Part shown: positions 1 through 9,580 of the stretch, piece by piece
How the letters are laid out: every line of letters begins with the position of its first letter
How positions within the stretch are numbered: the first letter of the stretch is position 1
Origin: Chrysemys picta bellii
Lineage: Eukaryota; Chordata; Testudines; Emydidae
Length of the DNA: 64,000 nucleotides
Assembly (NCBI RefSeq): GCF_011386835.1
Contig: NC_088796.1
Location: 83,163,468-83,227,467, forward strand
Direction of reading: 5' to 3'
The notes under the pieces: generated by a model
What the model saw: only the letters and a program-made list of their open reading frames with translations
Told to the model about the DNA's origin: nothing
Database searches by the model: none
Position numbers and translations under genes: made by a program

Positions 1-78
1 GAGAGAATACATATGCACCAGCAGCAGACAATTTTCTACACTCTAGGTCCTAGTGGCGCCCCCTCTCCCCACAGTCTG

Positions 79-127
79 GCACCTGAGGCGGCTGCCTCAG
101 TTCGCCTCATAGTAAGGCTAGCCCTGG
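79..127. repeat. Relic end of a hAT-like miniature element
   Basis: A short GC-richer stretch with the CCTGAGGCGGCTGCC...GCCCTGGG pattern resembles the terminal region of the GCCGGCCCTG-type hAT miniatures seen intact further along the window. Only one end is visible and no target duplication was found, so this is a weak call. A 107-codon open frame across it (13-336) is probably chance. Confidence 0.35.
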
Positions 128-1585
128 GTCTATTTACTGAACAGGAACTCCGCTCCCAGAAAGGCCACCTGGTTGCTCAGGCCAAAACTGCTTCTTCCAG
201 AGACAAGATCTTCTCCAGCCTCCTATTCTTCGCATTTCTGGAGACAGCCTTTATACTATCTATAATCAATTCCAGCTGGGGAGCTTCCTGCTTCTTAGCA
301 TCTTCATTGATCCCTTTCTCACTTCATGGTATATAAGCCTCATCATACAGCCCCATTTCCTTATTCTTTTCTTCATTTTAAACAAGGACTTGCCTGTTCA
401 ATCTAATCTATTTACACCAAACTCCTCACTGGGGTATGTGAGCACCTTGCAAAATCTCAAGGTAAATTAACAAGAATTTCTCTTTCAGTCCCTTCCTTTG
501 CAAAAATTACATCAAAAAGCCACATTAAATGAAATTGAGTCTGACCTAAACTGCCAAAAGCCAAGAAAGTTACATTTAAGGCTGAGAATTTTTTCCCCTT
601 AGCTCACTTTGTAGTGCATAAATATTTCAGCTAATACCATCTTTTCTCATGGGAACTTTCATACTTTAGGCAGCAAGCTGAAATATCTCAGTACATCAAG
701 TTGACATAAGGACTGATTTTTAGCTCCAACCCTTTCAATGCCTGATGGGTAGTTGGCCATACGAGTGGCGTGTGTATGACCGTATGTATTTATGCATCAG
801 AATTCTACAGTGCTTGAATGCGATGCCCACACATGACATTTATAGCTTTTTCAGACTATGTGTCATAAGTTCTGTTACAGAACTTCTCCCAGGCTCAGCA
901 GCTGCACAGGATGCATAGTAACTAAAGAGTGTAGCAATATGGCATTCCATGTCACTCCTTCCTGAGGCTTAGCCTCTGACTTTTACGGTTGGGTGCAGGA
1001 GAAAGATATCCTTCAACTGTATTCAGCAAATACCACCACACCACCACGGCCACCAAAGGCCCTAAAACATGAGGCAGGTTATTCCTCAGATGACTGAGCA
1101 GAAATCAGATAGGGAAGACGTTTAAGGGGACAGCAGCACAAAGATTTTTTTTCTATGATGTTCTCTACCAGAGATTAGTGACCACACAATGGTATGGTTT
1201 TTGGTTTAAAATTATGCTGGGTTATGGGGTGAAGTCAAAGAACTAGCCAGATGCAGGTAGAAAAAAAGTGCTCATCCACTGATGCCACCTGGGATTCTGG
1301 GGGCAATCAAGGGTCTGGAAGGGCTAAAAGTTACAGATTTCTTGGATGAAGTATAACCTCAGTAGTTTGGGTGGCAACTGCTCTTGCCATATCCTCAACA
1401 TTCTTCCCCCAGTTCTGCAGCATCACCTCCATCTTTTCTGGAGACAGTTTCAGCCATCTGGCTCCCATCCACCTGCCAGTCTCACTTAGGCACTGAAAAA
1501 ACTGATAACACACTGTGTGTGTGTCTGATGGAAACATTCATTCAGTTCCATACTGAGAGTACTGTAGCACAACTCCCCTCCAAAT
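128..1585. other. Intergenic stretch, no gene seen
   Basis: AT-rich single-copy-looking DNA. It holds only short open frames without recognisable motifs and a short TG run near 1512-1523. The last 250 bases, just before the Harbinger homology starts, do not match the transposase N-terminus of the second copy, so the left end of Harbinger A is missing. Confidence 0.5.
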
Positions 1586-1598
1586 CTCTCTGGGAAAC

Positions 1599-2315
1599 GT
1601 GCAGGTCATAGTGGATGGCTTTGCTGCAATGGGATTCCCAAACTGTGGTGGGGCGATAGACGGAACCCATATCCCTATCTTGGCACCGGAGCACCAAGCC
1701 ACTGAGTACATAAACAGCAAGGGGTACTTTTCAATGCTGCTGCAAGCCCTGGTGGATCACAAGGGACGTTTCACCAACATCAACGTGGGATGGCTGGGAA
1801 AGGTACATGATGCTCGTGTCTGCAGGCACTCTGGTCTGTTTCGAAAGCTGGAGGAAGGGACTTTCTTCCCAGACCAGATAATAACCATTGGGGATGTTGA
1901 AATGCCTATAGTTATCCTTGGGGACCCAGCCTACCCCTTAATGCCATGGCTCATGAAGCTGTACACAGGCAGCCTGGACAGTAGTCAGGACCTGTTCAAT
2001 TATAGGCTGAGCAAGTGCCGAATGGTGGTGGAATGTGCATTTGGACGTTTAAAAGTGCGCTGGCGCAGCTTACTGACACGGATAGACCTCAGTGAAATCA
2101 ATATCCCCATTGTTATTGCTGCTTGCTGTGCGCTCCACAATATCTGTGAGAGTAAGGGGGAGACATTTATGGTGGGGTGGGAGGTTAAGGCAAATCGCCT
2201 GGCCGCTGATTACACGCAGCCAGACACCAGGGCGGTTAGAAGAGTACAGCAGGGCGCGGTGCTCATCAGAGAAGCTTTGAAAACCAGTTTTGTGACTGGC
2301 CAGGCTACGGTGTGA
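1599..2315 (+). pseudogene. Harbinger DDE transposase, N-terminally truncated (copy A)
   Basis: This 238-residue open frame is the catalytic half of a Harbinger (HARBI1-like, DDE_Tnp_4) transposase, the enzyme that cuts the element out and reinserts it. All three acidic catalytic positions are present: the first Asp in GGAIDGTHIPI (residue 21), the second in GDPAYPLMPW (109) and Glu in VVECAFGRLK (145). The listed start is a GTG; the family residue there is Val in GNVQVIVDG, so this is not a true start. The roughly 190 upstream residues, including the helix-turn-helix region seen in copy B, are gone, and the frame hits TGA at 1554. A polyadenylation signal follows at 2444. The fragment is open to its natural end but cannot encode a complete enzyme. 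Confidence 0.88.
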
Positions 2316-2443
2316 AACTTCTGTTTGTTTCTCCTTGATGAACCCTCCGCCCTCCCCCCCCCCCGCTGCCCGGTTCACTCTACTTCCCTGTAAACCAACC
2401 ACCCCACCCTCTCCTCCCCCCTTTGAGCACCACTTGCAGAGGC

Positions 2444-2483
2444 AATAAAGTCATTGTTACTTCTCATTCGTGCATTCTTTATT
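2444..2483. terminator. Convergent polyadenylation signals of Harbinger A
   Basis: AATAAA on the plus strand at 2444-2449 lies 129 bases past the transposase stop. AATAAA on the minus strand (TTTATT at 2478-2483) lies 93 bases past the end of the MYB gene. The two signals face each other 28 bases apart, so the two convergent transcripts would overlap at their 3' ends. Confidence 0.6.
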
Positions 2484-2575
2484 AATTCATCACACAACTA
2501 GGGGGATAATTGCCAAGATAGCCCGGGATGGGTGGGGGAGGAGGGAAGGACAAGGACATACTGCAGTTTAAAACT

Positions 2576-4513
2576 TTAACTCTTATTGAAGGCCAGCCTT
2601 CCGGTGCTCGGGCAATCATCTGGGATGGAGTGACTGGGTGGCCGGAGGCCCCGCACCGTGTTCTTAGGCGTCTGGGTGAGGAGGCAATGGGACTTAGGGA
2701 GAGGGCTGTTGGTTACACAGGGGCTGTAGCGGCAGTCTCTGCTCCTGCTGCCTATCCTGCAGCTCAACCATACGCTGGAGCATATCAGTTTGATGCTCCA
2801 GCAGCCGGAGCATTGACTCTTGCCTTCTGTCTGCAAGCTGACGCCACCTATCATCTTCAGCCCGCCACTTGCTCTGTTCAGCCCGCAATTCATCCTGCCA
2901 CCTCTCCTCTCGTTCATACTGTGCTTTTTTGCACTCTGACATTGACTGCCTCCATGCATTCTGCTGTGCTCTTTCAGTGTGGGAAGACATCTGGAGCTCC
3001 GTGAACATATCATCCCAAGTCCACCGTTTTCTCCTTCTAATCTTCGCTAGCCTCTGCGAAGGAGAAACATTTGCACCTGGTGGAGGAGAAAGGAGAGGTG
3101 GTTAAAAAAAAGACACATTTTAGAGAACAATGGGTACACTCTTTCACGTTAAATTTTGCTGTTCACATTACACAGCACATGTGCTTTTGTTACAAGGTCG
3201 CATTTTTCCTCTTCTATTGAGGGCCTGCCGGTTTGGTGTGAGAGATCACTCACGCAGTGCCAGGCAACAGAATTCAGCTTGCAGGCAGCCATGGTAAGCC
3301 ACAGTCTTTTGGCTTTTTTAACCTTCTTAACATGTGGGAATGGTTTCAAACAGCAGCACCCTCATTTCCCATACCAAGCACCTGTTGGGTTGGCCATTTA
3401 AAATGGGTTTGCAATGTAAAAGGAGGGGCTGGGGTTTCCGGGTTAACATGCAGCACAAACCCAACTACCCCCTCCCCCTCCAATTCTCTGGGATGATCAC
3501 TTCACCCCTCCCCCGCACCGCGTGGCTAACAGCGGGGAACATTTCTGTTCAGCCAAGCAGGAATGGGCACCTCTGAATGTCCCCTTAATAAAATCATCCC
3601 ATTTCAACCAGGTGACCATGAATGATATCACTCTCCTGAGGATAACAAAGAGAGATAAGGAATGGATGTTGTCTGCATGCCAGCAAACACCGGGACCATA
3701 CGCTGCTATGCTTTGTTATGCAATGATTCCAGACTACGTGCTACTGGCCTGGCATGGTAAAGTGTCCTACCATGGCGGACGGGATAAGGCAGCCCTCCCC
3801 AGAAACCTTTTGCAAAGGCTTTGGGAGTACAGAAAGATGTCCCTGGAGGATTTCCGCTCCATCCCCATACTCGTTAACAGACTTTTCCAGTAACTGTACT
3901 GGCCACGATTGCCAGGGCAAATTAATCATTAAACACGCTTGCTTTTAAACCATGTGTAATATTTACAAAGGTACACTCACCAGAGGTACCTTGTGTGCCC
4001 TCAGGGTCTGGGAGCATGCCTTGGGTGAGTTTGGGGGTTACTGGTTCCAGGTCCAGGGTGATAAACATATTCTGGCTGTTGGGGAAACCGGTTTCTCCAC
4101 TTCCTTGCTGTGAGCTATCTTCCTCGTACCCTGAACCCGCTTCCCTGTTGCGTGATTCTCCATTGATGGAGTCAAAGCACAGGTTTGGGGTAGTGGTGGC
4201 TGCACCCCCTAGCATGGCATACAGCTCCGCGTAGAAGCGGCATGTCTGCGGCTCTGCCCCGGACCTTCCGTTTGCCTCTCTGGCTTTGCGGTAGGCTTGC
4301 CTTAGCTCCTTAATTTTCACGCGGAACTGCTGTGCATCCCTGTTATGGCCTCTGTCCTTCATGGCCTTTGAGACTTTTTCTAATATTTTGCCATTTCGTT
4401 TATTGCTACGGAGTTCAGCTAGCACTGATTCATCTCCCCATATGGTGAGCAGATATGCATACCTCCCGTTCTGTCCATGCTGGAGCTCTTTTGCGATCCT
4501 GGGACTCCATCAT
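2576..4513 (-). pseudogene. Harbinger MYB/SANT-like DNA-binding protein gene, two exons (copy A)
   Basis: Harbinger elements carry a second gene for a MYB/SANT protein that binds the element's DNA and works with the transposase. Exon 1 (4513-3981) starts at an ATG in GTAACCATGATGGAG and encodes the SANT helices (RKRAPAWTEREV, then AELRSNKRN, VKIKELRQAYRKAREANGR) and an acidic linker. The donor is CTCTG/GTGAGT. The acceptor CTCCACCAG/GTGCAA starts exon 2 at 3076. Splicing is phase 1 and restores frame. Exon 2 encodes QRLAKIRRRKR, a WDDMFTELQ segment and a charged coiled coil (REERWQDELRAEQ through MLQRMVELQDRQQEQ). Damage: a small frameshift just after TEREV in exon 1 and another near 2700, beyond which the conserved tail ending RLAFNKS is in a different frame. 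Not functional as read. Confidence 0.8.
3618..3893 (+). CDS. Harbinger third ORF, antisense inside the MYB-gene intron (copy A)
   Basis: A 91-residue intact frame with a good start context (GTGACCATGA) preceded by a possible splice acceptor (TTTCAACCAG), so a noncoding upstream exon is possible. It lies wholly inside the MYB-gene intron (3077-3980) on the opposite strand. By hand alignment it matches the equivalent ORF of copy B at about 62 of 91 positions, with one 5-residue gap; most differences are conservative (D/E, K/R, V/I/L). Conserved blocks include QQTPGPYAAMLC, AMIP-Y-LL, SYHGG and KAALP-NL-QRL, and both end VxRLFQ. I do not recognise a known domain. A small globular DNA- or protein-binding role is only a guess. 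Being unbroken while its neighbours are broken argues for past selection. Confidence 0.6.
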   Translation: MNDITLLRITKRDKEWMLSACQQTPGPYAAMLCYAMIPDYVLLAWHGKVSYHGGRDKAALPRNLLQRLWEYRKMSLEDFRSIPILVNRLFQ

Positions 4514-4898
4514 GGTTACCTGTGCTGATGAGCTCTGCGTGGTCACCTGTGCTCTCCACGCTAGGCAAACAGGAAATGAAATTCAAAAGTTCGCGGGGCT
4601 TTTCCTGTCTACCTGGTCAGTGCATCTGAGTTGAGAGTGCTGTCCAGAGCGGTCACAATGAAGCACTGTGGGATAGCTCCCGGAGGCCAATAACGTCCAA
4701 TTCCATCCACACTACCCGAAATCCGACCCGCAAAGGCTGATTTTAGCGCTAATCCCCTCGTCAGAGGTGGAGTAAAGAAACTGGTTTAAAGGGCCCTTTA
4801 AGTCGAAAGAAAGGGCATCATCGTGTGGACGTGTCCAGGCTTAATTCTATTTAACGCTGCTAAAGTCGACCTAAACTCGTAGTGTAGACCAGGCCTTA

Positions 4899-5329
4899 GT
4901 CTACACTTGAACTTAGTGATATCATTTACACCTGTGCCAAGACAGTGAGAATCAGGTCCTACATTCTGTTCATATCCGTAGGCAGAGATATGAATGTCAG
5001 GGACACAACAGGTCAGTTCATGGGAGAAGCCATTTATTTACAGGGGCTTCCGCTCTTTAATATGCGTTCAGTTTAAGAGATGCAAAAATAAACTCTACCA
5101 TCATAGGTGATTTGCTTGCACAGTGGCAAACTCTTGCCTGCAACATATTTACTCTTAATTCCAAAAAGAAATTAGTATCTACAGGAAACAGGACTAAATA
5201 AAATCCATCAGAGTGAGCCACTGGTCCAGCAGAAATAAAAGGTTGAGAAAATAGATCCTTATGTTAGGATACAACCCAAACCTTTAACTCCTAGGTCATA
5301 ATGAATTATTTTTATAGAGTTTCCTAGCT
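4899..5329. other. Intergenic stretch between the Harbinger and an LTR-like piece
   Basis: No gene seen. The first 25 bases (TTAGTCTACACTTGAAC) carry another GTCTACAC-type motif and may be a scrap of a second Harbinger-type terminus. The rest is AT-rich and unassigned. Confidence 0.4.
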
Positions 5330-5605
5330 TCCCTGACAGTGTCTACAGTCCTGGCCAGAGCTCCCCAGCTCTTCTGGCCTTTTCCCAACCCTGCTCCAGT
5401 CTAGGTACCCTGCTCAGCTCCCAGCAGCCAGGTCCTCCCTCTCAAAAGGCTAGAGAGAGAGTGTCCTCATCCTTCTGGGCCACCACCCTCTTATAAGGGC
5501 CAGCTGGGCCCTGATTGGGAAAGCAGCCACAGCTGTAGACAGTGCAGTCAGTCCAGCTTTTCCCCTGCCACAGCCCTCTCCCAGGGCTGTTTTAAGCCTA
5601 AAGAG
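5330..5605 (+). repeat. LTR-like fragment
   Basis: A C/T-rich segment with a CTTATAAGGGCCAGC TATA-type motif, a CCTGATTGG (reverse CCAAT) box and a GGGCTGTTTTAAGCC end resembles the promoter half of the LTRs at 29.4 and 48.6 kb. No TG...CA ends or flanking duplication could be defined, so the boundaries are approximate. Confidence 0.4.
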
Positions 5606-5634
5606 GACAGTGGTCAATTATTCTTCATGTCCAC

Positions 5635-5904
5635 CAAGGATAGGACAAAAAATAATCAGTTCAGATTGCAGCAAGGGAAATTTAGGTTGAATATTAGAAA
5701 AATATTACTAACTGTAAGGATAGTTAAGCACTGGAACAGGTTACCTAGGGAGGTTGTGGAATCCATGTGCTTGGACGCTTTTAAGTATAGGTAAGACAAA
5801 CACCTGTCAAGGATGGTCTAGATAATACTTAACCCTGCCTCAGCACAGGGGACTGGATTAGATAACCACTTGGGGGCCCTTCCAGACCTACATTTCTATG
5901 ATTA
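5635..5904 (+). mobile_element. CR1 LINE, 3'-end fragment
   Basis: Plus-strand CR1 tail. It aligns by eye with the C-terminal reverse-transcriptase codons and 3' UTR of the longer CR1 at 38.8-39.1 kb: GGACAAAAAATAATCAGTTCA, TAAGCACTGGAACAGGTTACC, GAGGTTGTGGAATCC, ACTGGATTAGATAACC and a TTTCTATGATT end. CR1 copies are normally 5'-truncated and end in short octamer repeats instead of poly(A), as here. Several differences from consensus-like copies show it is old. Confidence 0.85.
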
Positions 5905-6376
5905 GTGCAACCACTACCAAATACGGTGCCTTGCTTCTCTCCTCACACTGATTGCTGATTGTTGGATCAAAGACAAACAGTGTTAACATATTTTACCATA
6001 CAATTTAGTTAATTAAAAGACATTCCTTTTTTACAGAAATGAGGCTCTGTCCAGATCAAAGTGGGGCCACCTTATATAGAGTTAATTTTCATATCTATTT
6101 TGTCTCTTTTTGCTGACATTGCTTCTAAAAGAGAATATTTACTTGAGGGGACTCTCAAGATTCTACCTTAGGTTCATAGCTGTTTAATATTTATATAATG
6201 CCCTTATACAATCCATTTTGTTGACATAGCCTCAAGTTTAATATATATTTATGCTGACAATATGCAGATCTACCATTCTGTAAAGCCAACAAATTTAAAT
6301 CCAGGTACAATAGTTCTGATGACTGCCAATGGGACATAAATGTTTGAATGACCCCAAACCTTCTTTAATTCAACTC
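5905..6376. other. Intergenic stretch, nothing recognised
   Basis: AT-rich DNA between the CR1 tail and Harbinger B. No coding frame, repeat family or structured motif was recognised. Confidence 0.5.
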
Positions 6377-6596
6377 TAAGGCCTGGTCTACACTAGGAGG
6401 TTATGTCGAATTTAGCAACGTTAATTTGAATTAACCCTGCACCTGTCCACACAACAAAGCTATTTATTTCGACATAGAGGTCTCTTTAAATCGATTTCTG
6501 TACTCCTCCCTGATGAGGGGAGTAGCACTAAATTCGACATGGCCATGTCGAATTAGGGTTAGTGTTGACGGAATTCGATGCTAATAGCTCTGGGAG

Positions 6597-6630
6597 CTAT
6601 CCCACAGTGCACCACTCTGTTGACGCTCTG
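6597..6630 (+). repeat. Left subterminal repeat of Harbinger B
   Basis: GCTATCCCACAGTGCACCAC followed by CTGTTGACGCTCTGG. The same motif pair recurs in direct orientation near the right end (11059-11094). A GCTATCCCACAGTGC block also lies at the equivalent subterminal site of copy A. Subterminal repeats in DNA transposons often bind the transposase or its partner; that role is inferred here. Confidence 0.55.
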
Positions 6631-7457
6631 GACAGCAGTCCGAGCTCGGATGCTCTGACCAGCCACACAGGAAAAGCCTTGGGAAAATTTGAATTCCTTT
6701 TCCTGTCTGGCCAGTTTGAATCTCATTTCCTGTTTGGACATCGTGGCAAGCTCAGCAGCCCTGGCAACGATGCAGAGCTCTCCAGCAGAGGTGACCATGC
6801 AATCACAGAATAGAAAGAAGGCCCCAGCATGGACTGATCAGGAAGTCTTGGATCTGATCGCTGTGTGGGGCGATGAGTCCGTGCTTTCGGAGCTGCGATC
6901 GAAAAGACGGAATGCAAAGATCTACGAGAAGATCTCAAAAGCCATGACGGAGAGAGGATACAGCTGGGATGCAATGCAGTGCTGCGTGAAAATCAAGGAG
7001 CTGAGACAAGCGTACCAGAAGACCAAAGAGTCAAACGGACACTCCGGATCCCAGACCCAGACATGCCGTTTCTACGAGGTACTGCATTCCATTCTAGGTG
7101 CGGCTGCCACCACTACCCCACCACTGTCCGTGGACTCTGACAATGGGGTATTGTCGACGGCCACTTCCTCGGAGCTGTTCGCGGACAGGGAAGATGAGGA
7201 AGGAGATGAGGAGGATGAGGCAGTCCACAGCGCTTTCAATGCTGATTTCCCCGACAGCCAGGATCTCTTCATCACCCTCATGGAGATCCCCTACCAACCC
7301 TCCCAAGGCGGTAACCCGGACCGTGAATCAGGGGAAACATCAGTAGGTAAGTGTTTTAAACATTTATTTTGAATAGAAAAGGCATGGTATGTTAGCAATG
7401 GGTTTTTAAGGATTAGTTTGCCCTAGGCGCTTAACTTTTTAGTCCTTGCCAGAGCAG

Positions 7458-7748
7458 CTACTGGAAAAGTCTGTCAACATGTCTGGGGATAGAGTAGAAA
7501 TCCTCCTGGGACATCTCCACGAAGCTCTCCTGGAGGTAATGTGAAAGCCTTTGCATCAGGTTCTTGGGGAGAGCAGCCTTATTGCCTCCTCCATGGTAGG
7601 AAATTTTTCCGCGCCAGGTTAGCAGCAGGTACTCCGGTATCATTGCCTGGCAAAGCATGGCGGCATACGGCCCTGGTGTTTGCTGGAATTCACGCAGCAT
7701 GTGGTCTTTCTCTGCCTCCGTAATCCTCATCAGAGTGATATCACTCAT
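7458..7748 (-). CDS. Harbinger third ORF, antisense inside the MYB-gene intron (copy B)
   Basis: A 96-residue intact frame on the minus strand, wholly inside the MYB-gene intron (7347-8356). The start context is GTCACCATGA, preceded by a possible acceptor (TTCAAAGCAG), matching the arrangement in copy A. The sequence runs MSDITLMRIT, QQTPGPYAAMLCQAMIPEYLL, GKISYHGG, NKAALPKNLMQRL and ends HVDRLFQ. It is about two-thirds identical to the copy A protein and has 5 extra residues before EMSQEDF. No signal peptide, membrane segment or zinc-binding cysteine set is visible. I do not recognise the family. It is the only coding block intact in both elements, so a transposition-related function is plausible but unproven. 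Confidence 0.6.
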   Translation of the reverse strand: MSDITLMRITEAEKDHMLREFQQTPGPYAAMLCQAMIPEYLLLTWRGKISYHGGGNKAALPKNLMQRLSHYLQESFVEMSQEDFYSIPRHVDRLFQ

Positions 7749-7830
7749 GGTGACCTGCTTTGAATTAGGGGAATTTTAGTATGGGGACCGATTGCCTGTT
7801 TCTTTAAATAACTGTAATCGGCGGTTTACA

Positions 7831-8050
7831 GCCACGCGGTGGGGGCGGGGAGGCAAACCGTTCATGCCGGCCAGACCGTCGGCAGCGTGCAGGGATCTTT
7901 CCCGAGCCCAGCCACGTGGTGGGGGTGGGGAGGCAAACTGTTCCTGCTGAGTGGTTCGCCGGCAGCATGCAGGGATCTTTCCCGGGGACAGCTGCGATGG
8001 GGGTGGGACAGGGGCAGAGTTCATGCCGGCCGGATCGCTGGCAGCAGGAA
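7831..8050 (+). repeat. 80-bp minisatellite in the MYB-gene intron
   Basis: About 2.7 GC-rich copies of an 80-bp unit start at 7831, 7911 and 7991 (GCCACGCGGTGGGGGCGGGG, GCCACGTGGTGGGGGTGGGG, then a more diverged copy). Each unit contains GTGCAGGGATCTTTCCC or a close variant in the first two copies. It is absent from the corresponding intron of copy A as far as can be seen. Confidence 0.85.
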
Positions 8051-8689
8051 CTGGCCAACGCTAAGAGCATTGCTTGGAACGTGAAAGGAGGGCACTGCTG
8101 TAAATTAAGCTTTAAGCAGCCAAAAGTCTAGGGCTTACCATGGCCGCCTGCTGCAGAATTCTGTTGTCCAGCCCCGCTTGTGTGATCTGTACAGCAAGAC
8201 CCCAGGCACTCAAGGTGAAGACAGAAAATTCAACCTTGTACTGAGTGCACATGTGATAGGTACTGTGCATGGTCTTGTTCACAGAGAAAGACTATATTCA
8301 TTGTTTGCAAAAATGTATATTTTTGAGGAATTCACTCCCTTTTTCCCATCCCACAGCTGCAAACGTCTCCCGAGCTACCCCATCATCCCCCTCCCAGAGG
8401 CTGGCGCAGATCAGGTGGTGAAAGAAAAGGACACGGGACGAGATGTTCTCAGAACTTATGGTCTGTTCCTGAGCCGAGGTGGCACAGCAGACCCAGTGGA
8501 GGGAGAACATGTCGCAATACCAGCGATCACACAGCGAAAGGGAGGACAGGTGGCGGCAGGAAGACCAGCAGGCTACTCAAACGCTGTTTGGACTAATGAG
8601 GGAGCAAACGGACATGCTCCGGTGCCTTGTAGATGTTCTGCAGGACCGGAGGCAGGAGGACAGAACCCCCCTGCATTCTATCTCTAACC

Positions 8690-9580
8690 GCCCTCCTCCG
8701 CCACAAAGTCCGACCCCCCCCACCCAAAGTCCCAAGAAGGAGGGGTGGCAGGGGCGTGAAAACAGTCACTCCACCCCTGCAGACTGCTCAAATTGCAGAA
8801 GGCTCTCATTCCCAAAGATCTGATACGTCCTTTCCTTCCCTCCAAATGCACCTCACCCAAGCCCCTGTCCCAGTTCATCCCTAACTGTGTAGTTCTTAAT
8901 AAAAAATATGTTTCTGTTAATTACTGTTTCCCCTCATGTTCTTTTAGAGGACAGTGTGTTTGAAGGGGGGAAAGGGAGTTGGTAATTGGAGAGCACAGTC
9001 ACCTTTATCTGGGTACAGACACGGGGGCAGGTTCAGCAGAAGGTCACACACACATTGCAGTCACTAGGCACACTGCTCAGTCTGGGAGGTGGTTTTCATG
9101 CTCTGTGTGGGGGGATATGTGAGTTTGTGGCGGGGCAGGGCGGTTACAGATCTTATGCAGTGGTCCTTAGCCTGGATGACAGAGCCACACAGCAGGGGAT
9201 CTGTAACCGCTCTCCCCCGCCACAAAGTCACATAGCGCTCACACACAGAGTCCCGAAAAGGAGGGGTGGCAGGCTCCGTTGAAACAACCAGTCCACCACT
9301 GCGAACCACTCTAGGAGCAGGAGCCTGTCATTCCTCGAGTTTAGAAGCGTCCTTTCCATTACTACACCCGCTCCCCACCACAGTCTGCATCCCAGTTTCA
9401 ACCCTTTACCGCGAAATCCTTAATAAAGAAAACGGTGTTAATGAACAAAGTTTCATTTATTTTATTTTTAAAGGTGTGTTGGAAGGGGGGGAAGGGGGTT
9501 GGTAACTGGAGAGGATAGTCAACATTAACTGGGTAAAGAAACGGGGGCAGGTTCAGCTTCTGTTTAAACAAACGTAATAG
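8690..9580 (+). repeat. Imperfect tandem duplication (period about 518 bp) in Harbinger B
   Basis: The end of MYB exon 2 and its 3' flank appear twice: CGCCACAAAGTC at 8699 and 9218, AGGAGGGGTGGCAGG in both, TCCTTTCC, CTTAATAAA, then GTTGGTAA(T/C)TGGAGAG and ACGGGGGCAGGTTCAGC. The two copies differ at many positions and by small indels. Each carries a plus-strand AATAAA (near 8897 and 9421). The second copy separates the MYB gene from the transposase 3' end. Confidence 0.75.
9445..9475 (-). terminator. Candidate polyadenylation signals for the Harbinger B transposase
   Basis: TTTATT motifs on the plus strand (AATAAA on the minus) lie about 110-130 bases beyond the transposase stop at 9581, in TTTCATTTATTTTATTTTT. 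They mirror the signal position in copy A. Confidence 0.4.

Larger units (their letters stand above)
1586..4895 (+). mobile_element. Harbinger (PIF/Harbinger) DNA transposon, copy A, 5'-truncated
   Basis: A DNA transposon copy whose transposase reads on the plus strand. The right terminus, read inward on the minus strand, starts GGCCTGGTCTACACTA and is followed outside by TTA (4896-4898), the 3-bp target site typical of Harbinger. The same terminus opens copy B at 6380. Homology starts abruptly near 1586, within the transposase, and no left inverted terminus was found. Gene order is transposase (+), MYB gene (-) and the antisense intron ORF (+). Copies A and B differ in many places, so they are separate old insertions or subfamilies rather than a recent duplication. 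Confidence 0.85.
6770..8823 (+). pseudogene. Harbinger MYB/SANT-like DNA-binding protein gene, two exons (copy B)
   Basis: Exon 1 (6770-7346) begins at the ATG of MQSSPAEVTM; an upstream in-frame ATG at 6689 is less likely because the homology starts later. Residues about 18-90 form a MYB/SANT domain (APAWTDQEVLDLIAVWGDE, VKIKELRQAYQKTKESNG) followed by an acidic stretch (DREDEEGDEEDE) and FPDSQDLFITL. The donor is CAGTAG/GTAAGT and the acceptor CATCCCACAG/CTGC starts exon 2 at 8357; the junction is phase 1 and in frame, exactly as in copy A. Exon 2 encodes SPSQRLAQIRW, KKRTRDEMFSEL and a coiled coil (REDRWRQEDQQ through MLRCLVDVLQDRRQED), ending RRLSFPKI. Two in-frame TGA codons at 8419-8421 and 8470-8472 break it. 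In Harbingers this protein partners the transposase. Confidence 0.82.

Noticed and set aside
13..336. 107-codon plus-strand frame
   Set aside because: Overlaps a hAT-like relic, has no recognisable domain and no splice context; probably chance.
1331..1537. Minus-strand frame just left of Harbinger A as a possible element gene
   Set aside because: It does not match any coding block of copy B; no support.
2528..3004. 158-codon plus-strand frame in Harbinger A
   Set aside because: It is the shadow of the coiled-coil exon on the minus strand, whose homology to copy B is clear.
7458..7748. BEN-domain-like fold for the third Harbinger ORF
   Set aside because: A vague resemblance in length and spacing of hydrophobic and G/K residues only; not enough to name a domain without a profile search.
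7800..8060. CpG island of a host promoter
   Set aside because: The GC-rich patch is a minisatellite inside a transposon intron; no host gene is adjacent.
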